A DNA stretch of 64,000 nt, from positions 25,423,098 to 25,487,097 of the forward strand of contig CM060470.1 in assembly GCA_030544235.1 (NCBI GenBank), read 5' to 3'. Positions 38,340-50,256 of this stretch are shown here, piece by piece. Origin of the DNA: Lepturacanthus savala (taxonomy: Eukaryota; Chordata; Actinopteri; Scombriformes; Trichiuridae). How positions within the stretch are numbered: the first letter of the stretch is position 1; each line of letters begins with the position of its first letter. Both the position numbers and the translations under genes were made by a program. Under the pieces are notes generated by a model. That model made no database searches. It saw nothing but the letters and a program-made list of their open reading frames with translations, and had not been told where the DNA came from.

Positions 38340-39866
38340 GTTCATACTAAAAGTAATATAGGACCAAACATGTCTGCAGTCAAAAGGTTTCAGCTCAATC
38401 AGCAACAAATGACATCCCCTTCACTCCCATTATTTTCATGTCACCTTACAAACTGTAACATCACATCTATGTCTTTAATTTCATGCCTTTGTCAGTCTGT
38501 GTCACATTAGATTTCACACTGTGAAGTTTGTATTTAAAAAAAAAATGAAATGTGAACGGTAAAGCATTGAATATAACATAAAGCAGATGCAGACAGTAAA
38601 TAGGCTGTTACATTAAATCACTGTAATCCCCTTTAAAGCTGGCCTGCTGCCACCGTATTGATTTAAATAGTGCATAGAGTATTATGCAGAACATCTGTCT
38701 TTTATTTGTGGTCTCACCTTGACACTTGGCTGGACATTTGCATCCATTTCGTCAAGTCATTGTTGACAAACTCGGGCACAGAATAGAGAGAGGGAGACAA
38801 TCGCGGGGAAAGTTTGAGGTAGCGCCCATGTAGGCCCAGGGCAGCAGAAATCACGTGTGACCCAATTCTCAGCTGTCCTAGATATAAACACTTGGCTTCC
38901 AGTAGATCACTGTCCTCCTCAGCTCATGATCAAAGAAAAGCAGAAACAAATGACTGCAGCACAAGAGATGGAAAGACACTGAGGAAATATCCAATGAAGG
39001 AGAGGAAGGATTTAGAGTCAGAAAAACACATTATTTGTAATGTTAGTAATGACACTATCATAAATAGAACTTCTCCAACTTCTGTAACTGATACTTCCTT
39101 AACTTTAAAGCTGCTATGTGTATAATTGGCATTTTTATTCCCTGCCCTCAAGTGTTAACATCACAACACTGTTGCCTCTGTGATAGATGGCATTTCTGCT
39201 ATATATCATCTATCCCCATCACCCTGCTACCTCCATGTACACGACCCTGGGCTGAAAGCAACACAGTTATTACCACTGTCACATTAAAGTGGTAATAATG
39301 GATGTAAAATGAAAAGTTATGAATTATTAAGCGGTTAAATAATTTAGAGGTGATTTGATTAAAAGAATGAGCAGGAGTAACAGGATTAATTAAAAAAATT
39401 GGAGGAAAAATGTTTACAAATGAATAATTGAAGTAATGGAATGTATATGAGTGGAAATAGAGTGATTAACTGTCAGTTGATTTGATAAAACCAGATTGTA
39501 ATTTTATTTGAAACTGTTTCTCTGATGATCAAATGGGCTGTAAACTATTGACTGGCTACAATACATAACTGATATTTATCATTTCCACCCTAAATGTCAA
39601 TCAAAAAACAGACAGACAGCAGAAAGACTGACTCCTATTCATTTTCTATGGAGAGCAGGACATTCAGCATGATGGATATGGCACAGTGATCGACCAACTG
39701 CTATAAATGGAATTGCTTAATCATGACTCAACCTCAACTTAATGCAAATAAGCCTATCTACAAGTGAAAAGTCATTTTCGAATTCAGATTTAAGTTTCAT
39801 ATTAGTAAGGTGACCCACACAACAGGATGCCTGAGAAACTAAATCACACTTTTATTACTAGTGGTT
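38340..39866. other. Unannotated stretch
   Basis: No gene or repeat recognised. The frames at 38892-39151 are opposite-strand shadows without family features. Confidence 0.35.
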
Positions 39867-40160
39867 AGACTCCTGCAATACACTTTTTACTGGTCTCCCA
39901 AAAAAGTCTATAAAGAAATTGGAACTCATACAGGATTCTGCTGCCAGACTTTTAACTAAGAAGGGAGACTCCTGTTTTAGCTGAACTGCACTGGCTCCCT
40001 GTTTCTTTTAGAATTGATTTTAAGGTCCTTTTAATTACCTACAAAGCTCTTAATGGCTAGCACCTGCATACATCTGACTTTTTAGTACCCCATCAACCAA
40101 GAAAAGCTCTTAGATCCTCCAATGCTGGTCTTTTAACCGTGCCCAAGTACCCCACACAAG
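39867..40160 (+). mobile_element. LINE fragment, reverse transcriptase C-terminal part
   Basis: Plus-strand translation gives LFTGLPKKSIKKLELIQ, DSAARLLTK, then LHWLPVSFRIDFKVLLITYK and VPHQPRKALRSSNAGLLTV. These are the ordered motifs after the reverse transcriptase core in fish Jockey-group (L2/Rex1-like) LINEs. In-frame stops and a small deletion after LLTK show that it is dead. The upstream core and the endonuclease are absent. Confidence 0.85.
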
Positions 40161-42749
40161 AAAAAGAGGAAGGCTGCTTTTACCGTATATAATCCACCAA
40201 AATTGTGGAGCGCCACATGTATACAGAGCATTAGCCCCGCCCCTTTAGCTAGACCACTTAGACCTTACTTTGGAAAAGAATATATACATGGTAGTCAGTC
40301 CCTGTTTTAAAAAATTAAGTGTAGAAATAGTGAGGTATAGAGATACTAGACTCACAGCTTCATTTGCAGTATATTTATGTTGTTGTATTTATTTTGTATT
40401 TTGTGTGTTTTTGGATTGAAATAGTTTCTGAATATACAGCATTTTCTGCCAATGAAAAGTTGAGACAAGGCTGCATGTTTGCCCTTGTTGGCTGCTCTAC
40501 TGGGAAGCTGGTGGAGAGAGGATTTGACATTACATACACAACATTTGGGGGTCTTTATACATATTTATATATATCCAGAGTCCTATAAATTAACAGTTTT
40601 ATTATTTACAATTATATGTATAATTACTGGCTTTAGCCCCGTAACAACTCTTTTGCAACACAACTGCAAGTGGAAGTATACATTTTCTATTTAAACACAC
40701 TGAAATGTTGTCTATCTCATGTAAAACACCACTTTTTGTGTGACAGTGAGTGGCAACTTTGAGGTAAAACCTCCCCAGTGTAGCAAGAAACCTTGCAGTG
40801 TCATTGTTCATTCAAAATAACTCTTTTTTTGTCAGCAGTTATCCCACTTTATCTTTATTAGTACTCTGACCTTCCAGTTTTATTTTCATAGCTCTTTAAA
40901 AATTTCTGTTATTTATTTTTTGTTAGAATTTTCTCCTATTAAGTTGTGTTTTATGTGCGCCTGGATATGCTGTAAAAACAATAGCCGTGAATTGAAACTG
41001 TTGATGGTAATTTGTGAACAATAAGAATTAACCATCATCCATCAACGACGTCTGACAGAAGTGGTAAAATCCTGAAGCCTTGTAGAAGCCTCTGAGCCTC
41101 TGAGGCTGTTTGCAGCCGCTCTCTGTCACAACCTGTAGCTGTGGCTGTGGGGTTAACCAGGGTCGACATGCAGCCCAGCGTTCATGTCCTGTCCATGTCT
41201 CTCTGTTTCTCAAGCTCCATCACTCAGGCTCATCATCATAACTTCCCTCCATGCACATACTGCAGTAATGAAAATAAATCTTGCTACATGAGCAAAATCC
41301 AGCACTATCTGATGCTCACTTATTTAAGTGATAGTGAGTGTTGAATCCTGTGGCTTTGCAATACAAGGTTAAATTATTTCTAAATATACTTTTTGTAGAT
41401 ACATTTTTTTATGTGTTAAAGAAAATGTTTTTCAAGTTTGTTGTGAGATGTTTTCCAGAAATCAAATACAGAATGCATAAATTTAAGATGCAACCCTGTA
41501 AATAAAAACTGGCATTAAAGCATTAAATACCACATTTGTGTTTCCTTGTTTCACTTTTGAGCTGCAGTTAAAAAACAGTAACAAAAGACTAGTAACAAGA
41601 CTTTGGCACTGAAAAGACTGTAAAGTTTGAATATATCTATTTGATTTGACTCATTTTGAAGGTTGAAGCTTCATATTAGCTTTTTAATACATTTTTGCAC
41701 AGCAAGAGGCTTGTGGATTTTCTCACTTACATTGTTAAGTAAATTATTGTACAATAGGAATGACGATAACAAGAAAGTCTGTAGGAACAGATGTGTATCT
41801 GATTTAAACATTACCAACCCATCCCTTAATACAAAATTAAACAGTTCATAATCTCAAGACCTTCTGTCACAAGGCAAACAGTGAATACATTTTGAGTGCT
41901 TAAAGTCAATCTTTCCCACACCGATTTCCAAGATTTTCCAAAGGTGATTGAACAGTCCTTTAGAAAAAAGGACATTCCTGCTGTGCATCTGCCACAGTAG
42001 AATAGAATAAATCAGATTGTATGAGTTCCCTGATGAAACAGAGGAGTATTTCTGCTTGGTGTCATCATACTCATTATGAGACACCCATTTATAGATCTGA
42101 GAAGGTGCTCTCACATCCTTAGAATAGCCATGAGGTCAAATTGAGAAAGAGCTTTACTTTAAACAGACAGAAGTGTGCCAGGCACAAATATGAAATACGC
42201 TGCACTCCACACTGTAGGTTCTGTCTTGTTTGTGCTGCAGAGCTGCTATGGAAACCAGCTGTTCTTACATTCTGACTTAATTTGAACTCAGTTGCTGCAG
42301 AAAAGAACTCCTAAAGATTTGACACCCCCTTAAGGAGACCCTGTGTCTCATTAGATTCAATAAAATGGAGGAACTTCCTCTTGTTTGGTTTCTTACCACC
42401 ATTTTCCTCAACCACTTGACAGGGAGCACACCCCTGTCTGAATAGAGGCTCTGAACAGGAGAAGATGCAGGCCTAAAACATTCAAAGCATGGCCTGTTGC
42501 AATCACGTTTTCCAAAGAAGAGTTTTGAGAACCTGCTTAAGGACAAGATTCAAGGACTGACCTGAAAGCAGCTTTTCTTCAACGATACAAGTGCAGCAAC
42601 TCTTCTTCTTCCTTTTATAGACTGATAATACCGAGCAGTACTTAACATTAACAGGATACGGCTATAAACAAGACTATTACATTTTGTTAATGTGTATAGA
42701 TTTAGGCTCCTTCAGGACCTACTGGCTATTGATAAGGTCATTTTTGTCA
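40161..42749. other. Unannotated stretch
   Basis: No gene or transposon recognised. Confidence 0.35.
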
Positions 42750-43010
42750 TATTTTATTAAGTTAAATATTAATCAAAGTTACAAATTGATAGTTAAGTAT
42801 AATTTATGAGATTGAATCAGAAAATTGGCTGTCATTTCCTTTCCTTGTAAAGGTGGTGCCCCCGCTATCGGATTTAATAAGTTAAATCTTGTATTTAATG
42901 ATTCATTAATTATTCATGATAATTATTAATTCCTTCTGATAGCCAATTTAATCTGAGTCACCCACAGGTGATACGTACATTCTGGTGACCCCGGTGTGAA
43001 TCTCCATCAT
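42750..43010 (+). mobile_element. Retroviral-type LTR end with possible primer-binding site
   Basis: AT-rich sequence containing GTGGTGCCCCCGCTATCGG leads to TACATTCTGGTGACCCCGGTGTGAATC at about 42975-43001. A TGG followed by GACCCCGG-type sequence looks like a tRNA primer-binding site just after an LTR. No LTR start, target duplication or internal genes are recognised. This is a low-confidence reading of a possible old endogenous retroelement remnant. Confidence 0.3.
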
Positions 43011-43226
43011 GTTGGGATCCGTGTGTGAGATATTAATTAGAACAGAAAATTAATCAACGACAAATTTTGATAATTGATCAATAAAATGTTTTATATCATA
43101 GTAAATGGAATATATTTGGCTTTCGGACTGTTGGAAAGACAAAACATGCAATTTTGAAGATGTCACCCCAAGCTCTGAGAGCTTTTATAAGGACATTTTA
43201 ACTATTAAAGTTAAAGTGTCTGTTAA

Positions 43227-43380
43227 AGTGTATTATCTATTATTTGTCTCTTTGGTCTATCATAGCTTTGCTGCCATTATGGAGGAATTTCCAGAAAAAC
43301 TGAACAACTGATTAAGACATTGCTGGTGATACAGACATTTTTACTTGTGAGTCTTTTGTTGGTTTACGCTGACGTTTTTT
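43227..43380 (+). repeat. Diverged local duplication, copy A
   Basis: It aligns with 44242-44391. Both begin AGTGTATTATCT. Both then share ATGGAG-AATTTCCAGAAA, CTGA...ACTGATTA, ACTTGTGAGTC or GCTTGTGAGTC, and a GTTG-TTTAC-CTGAC ending. Copy A is more AT-rich. Its nature (old duplicated regulatory element or unrecognised repeat) is unknown. Confidence 0.65.
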
Positions 43381-43779
43381 TACAGAGAAGCAGAGATTTG
43401 ATCAAATATAAATAAAGGGTTAGCATTTGTATAACAATAGCAACTTATAAATTATACAATTGCGAACATGTGAATCTTTAAAGGGTGATTCTCTCCTTAG
43501 TTGAACTGCTAACAACTTTTCTGTAAAGGGTCACGTTTAGACATTTGGGAGGCACTGGTTTAATCATTAATGCACTGCATTTACTAATCTCATTAGATTA
43601 AAAAAGTACAATATATCCCTCCGAAATGCAGTGCAATACAACAGAGATGCATTATAGTCAATGTATTTAGTTACTTTTCACTTCTGGTTTGTTTTAAATT
43701 ATTGAACCATTCAAAGTCGAGCATATTACTAGGATGGGCCTGAACATATCACAAAATGTAGGTATTTCAACCCTCGGTA

Positions 43780-44240
43780 GTTGCATCAGTCATGATTGTG
43801 GGGCTTTTCATGGCCTGGTTTAATTCAGATGAGTCATAAAATATTGATTGCTGCTGAGCGGATATATAAAACAACAGCTTTGTTGAAACCACAAAGAAAG
43901 AAAAAAATGAATAATAGAGCAATGCATGAAAAGACAGCCTGGTAAAACAGTGTGTATAAAGAATACACTTCCTCTCCTCGAGTTTCTGGATACCTGCCAT
44001 GAGAATAATAAAAGATCCCATATTCAAACACTGTAGAGCACCGGGGTAACAATAGAGGTTTGAAATAACTATCAGAGGGGCCATTTATGCAACCTTTGGT
44101 TAATCACCCAACTGCCTTCTTCCATTCTCTGCATCTTTTTCTCTCCTACCTCACGCTCAATACAGCTCCACATTGCGGAGGAATCTCATTCATCAATGCC
44201 AGTCCACAGTGGATATTAGTAACCCTGCAACAGCCTGCAA
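43780..44240. promoter_or_regulatory. Candidate conserved non-coding element
   Basis: Non-repetitive sequence immediately before copy B of the local duplication, including GAGTCATAAAATATTGATTG and GGGTAACAATAGAGGTTTGA. It is enhancer-like in texture only; conservation has not been tested. Confidence 0.25.
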
Positions 44241-44241
44241 G

Positions 44242-44391
44242 AGTGTATTATCTCCCTGCTGCTTGTCTCCTTACTTCATCAGAGTTGCTCGTTTAATGGA
44301 GTAATTTCCAGAAAGGCTGAGCGACTGATTAGTGCTTTGTTGTCGGGCGTATTTGCTTGTGAGTCATTATGTTGATTTACACTGACCTTTT
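44242..44391 (+). repeat. Diverged local duplication, copy B
   Basis: Partner of 43227-43380, same orientation, about 1.0 kb downstream. It is less AT-rich and adjoins the enhancer-like block at 43780-44240, so B may be the better-preserved copy. Confidence 0.65.
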
Positions 44392-45489
44392 GCCCTACCA
44401 TGTGAGCATCTTGTTCCTTTACTACAGTTAAGAACAGACACATAGGGTGTGGGTGTGTGTGTGTACAGAAACATCTAAGGAAACAAGAAATTTCATTAAA
44501 AAAATTGATCTGTAGAGCTTTCAAATGCTTAACGAGACATTAAATATATATCCCATACAGGCACTCGAAGCAATCAAAGAGGGAAGTTCTGATGGATAGA
44601 GAGACGTGTGTGAATATTATGCTGGTGATAGTTAATGGTAAAGAGTGCAGGCGTTAAAGGGCTTATTGAGCATATGGCAACTCTCAGAAGACTTTCTTTG
44701 AAATCCCTTCTCTCCATTTCCCCTGCAGCCCACAGAAGTCTCGCCTAGTTTATATTCTCCGAGCAGAGCCATGTGTGTCTCCCTCTGCCCTCGGTCTATG
44801 GGTGGCATTATAGACTCAGCAGGGTGATCAGTGGGGGTCAGAGCCAGCGTTTAACCCTCTGTAGCCCCAGCAGCCTCTCTCCCTCCCAAACACCTGTTCG
44901 GGAGGGAGATACTCGGAGGTGAGGCGAGTGATACTGGGAAAAGGTCAAGATGTTTCTGAAAAAGAGAAGAGAGAGATGGAGCACCGTCGGTGACTGACTG
45001 GACAACAGAGTGCCCTGGTATGAAACCGAAATTGGAATCTGGAGATTATTATTTCACTTACATCAACGGTGATATCTCCTCGGAAAAATGTGCGCTCCAA
45101 CTCAGTTCATGTAAAATTGAAACCGAGAAAGAAAATCATGAATGTATGAGGTCCCAATCCCCTGCCAGAAAGACAGACTGAGAGAAAACAGAACTGAAGG
45201 AGCCAAGAGGGAGGGGTTCATAGAGGATTTGGGTCATAGATAGCCAAGAGGGATTGCATGTGTGTGTGTGTGTGTGTCAGGGTGTGTGAATGTGCTGTCA
45301 CATGTGCCTGTATCAGTTACACAACAGATTAACTGATTATAACCAATTATGAATTTAATAGTGTCTTTCATATGGAGAGACATTTTCTCTGCAAGAAATA
45401 CAAAATATATTGACAGATCAACAAAGTTACTTAAATGAATTCAATTATCACTTAAGCATATACAAGTATACATTAAAGTTGTAGGGATG
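44392..45489. other. Unannotated stretch
   Basis: It includes a short (TG)n near 45259-45278. The 63-codon frame at 44990-45181 has no recognised family. Confidence 0.35.
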
Positions 45490-45720
45490 GCGGCATCTGG
45501 GATAATTTGATATGTCAACCACTATTAGATGGAGTACCATAAGATTTGATTACTGTGGGGGATCTACTCATGTTTTCTATCACGAGGTTTTGTGTGAAAT
45601 GTCTCAAGTATTAGATGGATTGCCATGAAATTTGGGGAAAACATTTACTACAGGCTATGCCCCCCTCAGGATGAATTGTAACCTTGTCATCCCATAACTC
45701 TTTATCTGGCACTGTCACCT
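45490..45720. repeat. Dispersed fish repeat, class uncertain
   Basis: Words such as AGATGGATTGCCATGAAATT and CCCTCAGGATGAATTGTAAC are familiar from a dispersed fish repeat. Boundaries and class cannot be set from this copy. It directly precedes the LINE fragment. Confidence 0.4.
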
Positions 45721-46370
45721 CCAGCTGCAGAAATCTGGGATCATTTTTGATAATAATCTTAATTTTAATCAGCGTCTTAAAATAACTGCCCAGCCTGGTT
45801 TCCTCCGGCTATGCAGAAACTCCAACATCTGGTCCTTTCTGTCCCCCAAGAACCTGGAAACTCTTATTCGTGCATTCATCACATCCCGTTTAGATTATTG
45901 TAATTCACTTTACTTATGCTTAAGCAAACAAACCTTTCCAAGTCTCAGTTAATGCAAAACTCTGACTCCAGACTCCATACAAATTCAAACGACAAAGTAA
46001 ACATAACTAAAAATTAAGTTTCATTACGCTGTGTTTAGGTGAGATTTTTGGAATAGACTTTAAGATTTTAATCATCACTTTTAAGGCCATTTATATATTA
46101 AAGACTATTTAGTCCCTTATGAACATAAGTAACATTCTCTTGTGGATCCCTACTAGAGATCCCAAGATCTAGCATGAAAACCAAACTGGGCCTTTGCTAT
46201 CAGGTCTCGTCACTCTGGAATGACGTGCAAGAGGACATCAAGCAACCACATATTTTTCCTTTTTTTAAATTGCTATTTTAATCTTATCATATCTGTATAA
46301 TTTAATCATGTTTTTATTTTGTATTTTACTGGATATTGCCTTTTATTTTGTTGCTGTTTTAAACACCACT
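45721..46370 (+). mobile_element. LINE fragment (reverse transcriptase C-terminal part and tail)
   Basis: Plus-strand translation gives GIIFDNNLNFNQRLK, FLSPKNLETLIRAFITSRLD and DYCNSLYLCLS. These are the motifs that follow the reverse transcriptase catalytic core in fish Jockey-group LINEs. Later, in other frames, it keeps IDFKILIITFKAIY-like words and a T-rich 3' tail ending near TTTTATTTTGTTGCTGTTTT. It is the same broad family as 39867-40160 but a separate, more decayed copy. Confidence 0.8.
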
Positions 46371-47263
46371 GGCCAAGGCCAATAGAGGGTGCTGATGCCC
46401 CGGCCCACCTGCCCTTTGCAAATTCACAAATTATATATTTTAGAATTAGTCAACAACATGATTGAGATGTATAATCTGTAATAAAATGTTTACGTACGTA
46501 TTTTACGTTGTCTAAATGACCGTTTTAATGATAACTATGCCTTCCCAAGGAGCACATATCATGGCAGTTCAGTTGTCTCCTCCGCTCAGTTCCTAGCTGT
46601 CACCGTTCGGGCAAATTTAAAATGCGCTGAGTTGCTTTGGGCCCAAACCACTAGGTAGCAGCAAGTTTCTCAGTGGATTATGGACACACCAGCGGTACAG
46701 TTTGTATAATTCAAAAAAAGCGTAGTGTGTTGTGGTTTATGTAGTTTGTCATGATAAACTTATCAAAGCAGTGACATGATGCTAACTGGTTCGATTAGCT
46801 CCGCTGAAGCTAAAACTACAGAAAGCCAAGACATTTAATTTAAACAGGATGCAACGAGTGTTAGCTAAGTTAACTAGCAGTGAGCTGTGGTCACAAGTGC
46901 TGTTTCCATCTAATGCTGTGTGTATGTGTTTGTGTGCGCGTGTGCGTGCACGAAGGAGCATGTATATGTTAAAATTTTGGTGTTGGTATTGGTCACATTT
47001 GGGTAAAATGCTAGGCTTACTGTGTTTATCAACGTTTATTCATGTCTTATTGGTACAAGTGCAGGAAATGAAATGCTCAAAAACCGTAAGGAGCATTTGT
47101 TGTGAGAGGCGCTGTACAAATTGATTTGGTTCTTATTGACAAATTTGATGGTCACTGTCTTGCAGCTCCATCTTATCAGAACTGACAGCATGGCTATAGA
47201 CTCATAATGTATAATTAGTAGTAATTATAATGTTGTATAGTACTGTTTTTAGAATAGATTATT
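46371..47263. other. Unannotated stretch
   Basis: No gene or transposon recognised. The frame at 46849-47124 crosses an imperfect TG tract and is not supported. Confidence 0.35.
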
Positions 47264-47530
47264 CAGTCATTCATCTTCTATACCCGTTTATTCCTCATTA
47301 AGGTCGTAGGGGTCTGCTGGAGCCTATCCCAGCACATTACAGGCGAGAGGCAGGGATACACCCCAGGCGGTCGCCAGCTTATCATGGGGCACACACACCA
47401 TTCACTCACACACTCACACCTATGGGCAATTTAGTGTCTCCAATTAACCTCAGCATGTTTTTGGATTGTGGGAGGAAGCCGTACCAGTACCCAGTGAAAA
47501 CCCACCAGTACCCAGTGAAAACCCACGCAG
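47264..47530 (-). mobile_element. V-SINE-like SINE, 5'-truncated
   Basis: Minus-strand copy running from the tail (CAGTCATTCATCTTCTATAC) to the core. It stops at CCCACGCAG, so the tRNA-like head is missing. Within it a 21-base unit ACCAGTACCCAGTGAAAACCC is duplicated in tandem at about 47483-47525. It ends exactly where a LINE-type 3' end begins at 47531. Confidence 0.85.
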
Positions 47531-47612
47531 ATTAGATTAAATTCAACTTTATTGTCATTACACGTTTCACAAGTACAAAGCACCAAAATGCAGATAGCAT
47601 TAAACCAGAGGT
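47531..47612 (-). mobile_element. LINE 3' end, part 1 (split by a Tc1 element)
   Basis: ATTAAATTCAACTTTATTGT followed by AAGTACAAAGCACCAAAATG is the reverse complement of a common fish LINE 3' end. The continuation lies beyond the Tc1-like element, at 48901-49155. Confidence 0.7.
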
Positions 47613-47614
47613 TA

Positions 47615-48898
47615 TCAGTTTCATTCAACCCCCAAGTGACATTCATTCTTAGTACTTAGTACAACATCCTTTCCCAGTTATAACTTCTTTCAAGCGTAAG
47701 GCATAGCTTGACACAAGTGTCTTACAGCGACTTACGGGTATCTTAGCCCATTCTTCACGGGCAAAAGCCTCCAGTTCAGTCACATTCTTAGGCTTGCGTG
47801 CTGCAACTGCCTTCTTTAGGTCCCACCATAGGTTCTCAATTGGATTTAAGTCTGGTGCTTGTGATGGCCACTCTAGAATGTTCCAGCCCTTCTTCTTCAA
47901 CCATGCCCTAGTGGACTTGGATGTGTGCTTTGGATCATTGTCCTGATGAAAGGTCCAACGTCTCCCAAGCCGCAGGTTTGTGACAGACTCCATCACATTT
48001 TCTGCCAAGATCTCCTGGTACTGAAGAGAATTCATGGTACCCTGCACACAGTGAAGCTTCCCAGTACCATTAGAAGCAAAACAGCCCCAAAGCAAAATAA
48101 TAATCTTCCTCCTCCAAACATAACACTTTCCCAAAACTTTTGTGGCTTGTCCACATGACTTCCGGCATACTTCTTATTTTTTGGAGTCAACAAGGGGGTG
48201 CGCCTAGGAGTTCTGGCATGGAGGTCTTCATTATGCAGTGTGCGCCTTATTGTCTGAGCTGAAACTTCAGTGCCCACATCTGACAGGTCTTTTTTCAGTT
48301 CTTCAGCAGTCACACAGGGATTTTTCGCCACCTTGCGCTTCAGGTAGCGCACAGTAGTCGCTGACAGGATCTTCTTTCTGCTGCGACCAGGTAGCGTTTC
48401 AACTGTGCCTTTTGCCTTGAATTTGCAAATGATGCTTCCAATAGTGTCTCTTGTAATGTTTAACATCTTTGCAATCTTCTTATTACCCTTCTTGTGAAGA
48501 GAAATAACCTATTATCTTGTCTTCTGAGACCATTCTCTTGACTTCACTATGTTTGGAAACACACCAGTAAATGCCTAGAAGGAGCTGAGTATCACAGTCA
48601 TTTTAAATCTGCCTAATTGGTGCTTATTATACTTGATTGCTGCTCGTGTGACATCCACAGGTGTTTTCAATACCTGACTGAAAACACTTGAATGAACCTT
48701 TGTTCTTAAGGGTGGTCATCTTGAAGGGGTTGAATAATTGTGTCAATGAAGAAATCACAAAAAGGCCATTTAATACTTTATGACAAAAACAACTGATGTC
48801 ATTTTAGCTTTCTTTAACAAGTCCTTGTAAGATTTCATTATGAACACAATTACAAATGTACACTGAATTCCCTTTACAACATTGGGAATTGAATAATA
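47615..48898 (-). mobile_element. Tc1-like element, DD34E type, about 1.28 kb
   Basis: TA at 47613-47614 and 48899-48900 flanks imperfect inverted termini: TTTCATTCAACCCCCAAG at the left, and TTATTCAATTCCCAATG (reverse-complemented) at the right. It carries one long minus-strand transposase pseudogene and sits inside a LINE 3' fragment, so it inserted after that LINE. Length is somewhat below the usual 1.6 kb because of an internal deletion. Confidence 0.9.
47649..48533 (-). pseudogene. Tc1 transposase pseudogene (DD34E)
   Basis: Transposase of the IS630/Tc1 superfamily. Reading begins at an ATG at 48533 (MVSEDK), changes frame, and continues as LHKKGNKKIAKMLN, the first helix-turn-helix. 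SIICKFKAKGTVETLPGRSR follows, ending in the GRPR-like AT-hook. Then come the second DNA-binding part (TVRYLKRKVAKNPCVTAEEL) and DKPQKFWESV. Here a deletion of roughly 180 bases plus a frame change removes the segment with the first catalytic Asp, and the frame resumes at LLWGCFASNGTGKLH. The second Asp (first D of HQDNDPKH) and the Glu of NPIENLWW are kept, 34 residues apart. The C-terminus ends normally in GKGCCTKY and a stop. Without the first Asp it cannot be catalytic. Confidence 0.9.
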
Positions 48899-48900
48899 TA

Positions 48901-49155
48901 ACACAACTGTATGTATACATATATAATATATATACACACAGAATGCTGTGACTATGATAAACTGATAATCTAATTATTATGGTGCAGTGTACAGGATATA
49001 AATAGGCTATGTACAGAGTAGTGCATAGTAGGGGGGACAGAGTTCAGCAGGGAAACAGCTATGGGGAAAAAAACTGTTAATGAACCTGGTGGTTTTCGCC
49101 TGTAGGCCCAATGATGACTTAACCAAACTTGTATCCATTATGGTGGTTATAATTT
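48901..49155 (-). mobile_element. LINE 3' end, part 2 (C-terminal coding end)
   Basis: Minus-strand translation contains LQAKTTRFINSFFPHSCFPA and AELCPP, the C-terminal end of a fish LINE reverse transcriptase polyprotein, followed by an AT-rich 3' UTR up to the Tc1 insertion. With 47531-47612 it makes one fragment interrupted by the Tc1-like element. Confidence 0.7.
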
Positions 49156-50035
49156 CTTTTCCCAGCATTATTGGCCCCTCTTTGACACACATACACACCC
49201 ATACACACACACATGCACACCTGTCTGGAGTACTGATCTGTCCTTTTGGCAGTAATGTTGGGTGCTATCTGATCATGCTTTTGGCAGTGATGTTGGGTGC
49301 TGAGGGTGAAATGCCAGCCTGTCTCTAACTGTATGGTCAGAGAAGAATCATGAGCAGCAGTGGGCGCTTGCCGGGGAGGGTGGTTGGTCAAGCAGCGCAC
49401 ATCAGATGCTCCTTGACACCAGCTTTCATCGAAAAGAAATGACCGTTGAATGTTTTTTTTGGGGACTGCACAGTAAGAGCTGACCTGAATCCACTTAACA
49501 CTCTTATAAGGTTGGCGGTGATTGGACCACTGACCTACAGAGTGATAATCAGCCTTACTAACTGCATGGATAATGGGGCATCATCTATCTCCAAATACTC
49601 TCCATATAGTTATTATGCTGGTTAAATGCCATGGAAGTTTGACCTTTTGACTGGATTCATGTGTTTGATGAAGTGTTTGATGTCCTGCAACAGTGGAACA
49701 CTCCAGTTTTGAAGCTGATGGTGCTCCATTCTGTCAGTCACACTAGCGAATTGCATGGTTTTCATTTTTGAATCTCCTCTGTTTATTCAGCTCAGGGGTC
49801 AGGAGGTGATGACCCACTACTCTGGACTGTCATCACATGACCTCACAGTGACATCGTCAGGGAGATGCCCCGTGGACTCAGCATATTTGCACTCATATCC
49901 TGTCAATCATATCAACTAGGAGATGAGCCGGTGGTCAGAGGTGACGCTTCAGTGTTTTCTCTGTGATGCACTCTGTCAATGACTTTTCTGAATGGTTTTA
50001 AATATTGTTCTGACATGAGGAAGAATGTCCTAATG
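49156..50035. other. Unannotated stretch
   Basis: It starts with a CA-rich tract (49186-49217). Nearby TTTTGGCAGTGATGTTGGGTGCT-type words are repeated at about 49245-49262 and 49279-49301. No gene recognised. Confidence 0.35.
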
Positions 50036-50256
50036 CAGTGGTTCTCAACCTTTTTCAGACGCAACACCAAATTTAACATCCATTGTCTTTAAATTAATCT
50101 TTTTAATTGTAGAAACTGTAACCAGTGCGTACCAAAAGCCTTAAAAAGACAATGGGGAGAAAACAGCCCATGTTTCATTTAAAACCTTTATATTGCTGAC
50201 ACTTCTCCCTACTCTATTTGCTGTAGTTCGTCATATTCACAATGCCCTAACTCCTA
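50036..50256. mobile_element. hAT-type fragment, left end
   Basis: CAGTGGTTCTCAACCTTTTT is a classic hAT terminus. The following 200 bases align with 52791-53110, including AACTGTAACCAG, GGAGAAAACAG.CCATGTTTCAT and TCATATTCACAATGCC. The right end is not found. It runs directly into the coding relic at 50254-50746. Confidence 0.75.

Noticed and set aside
44990..45181. 63-codon frame beginning MTDWTTECPG
   Set aside because: No recognised family, no splice signals in phase, no promoter features. It cannot be supported as a gene.
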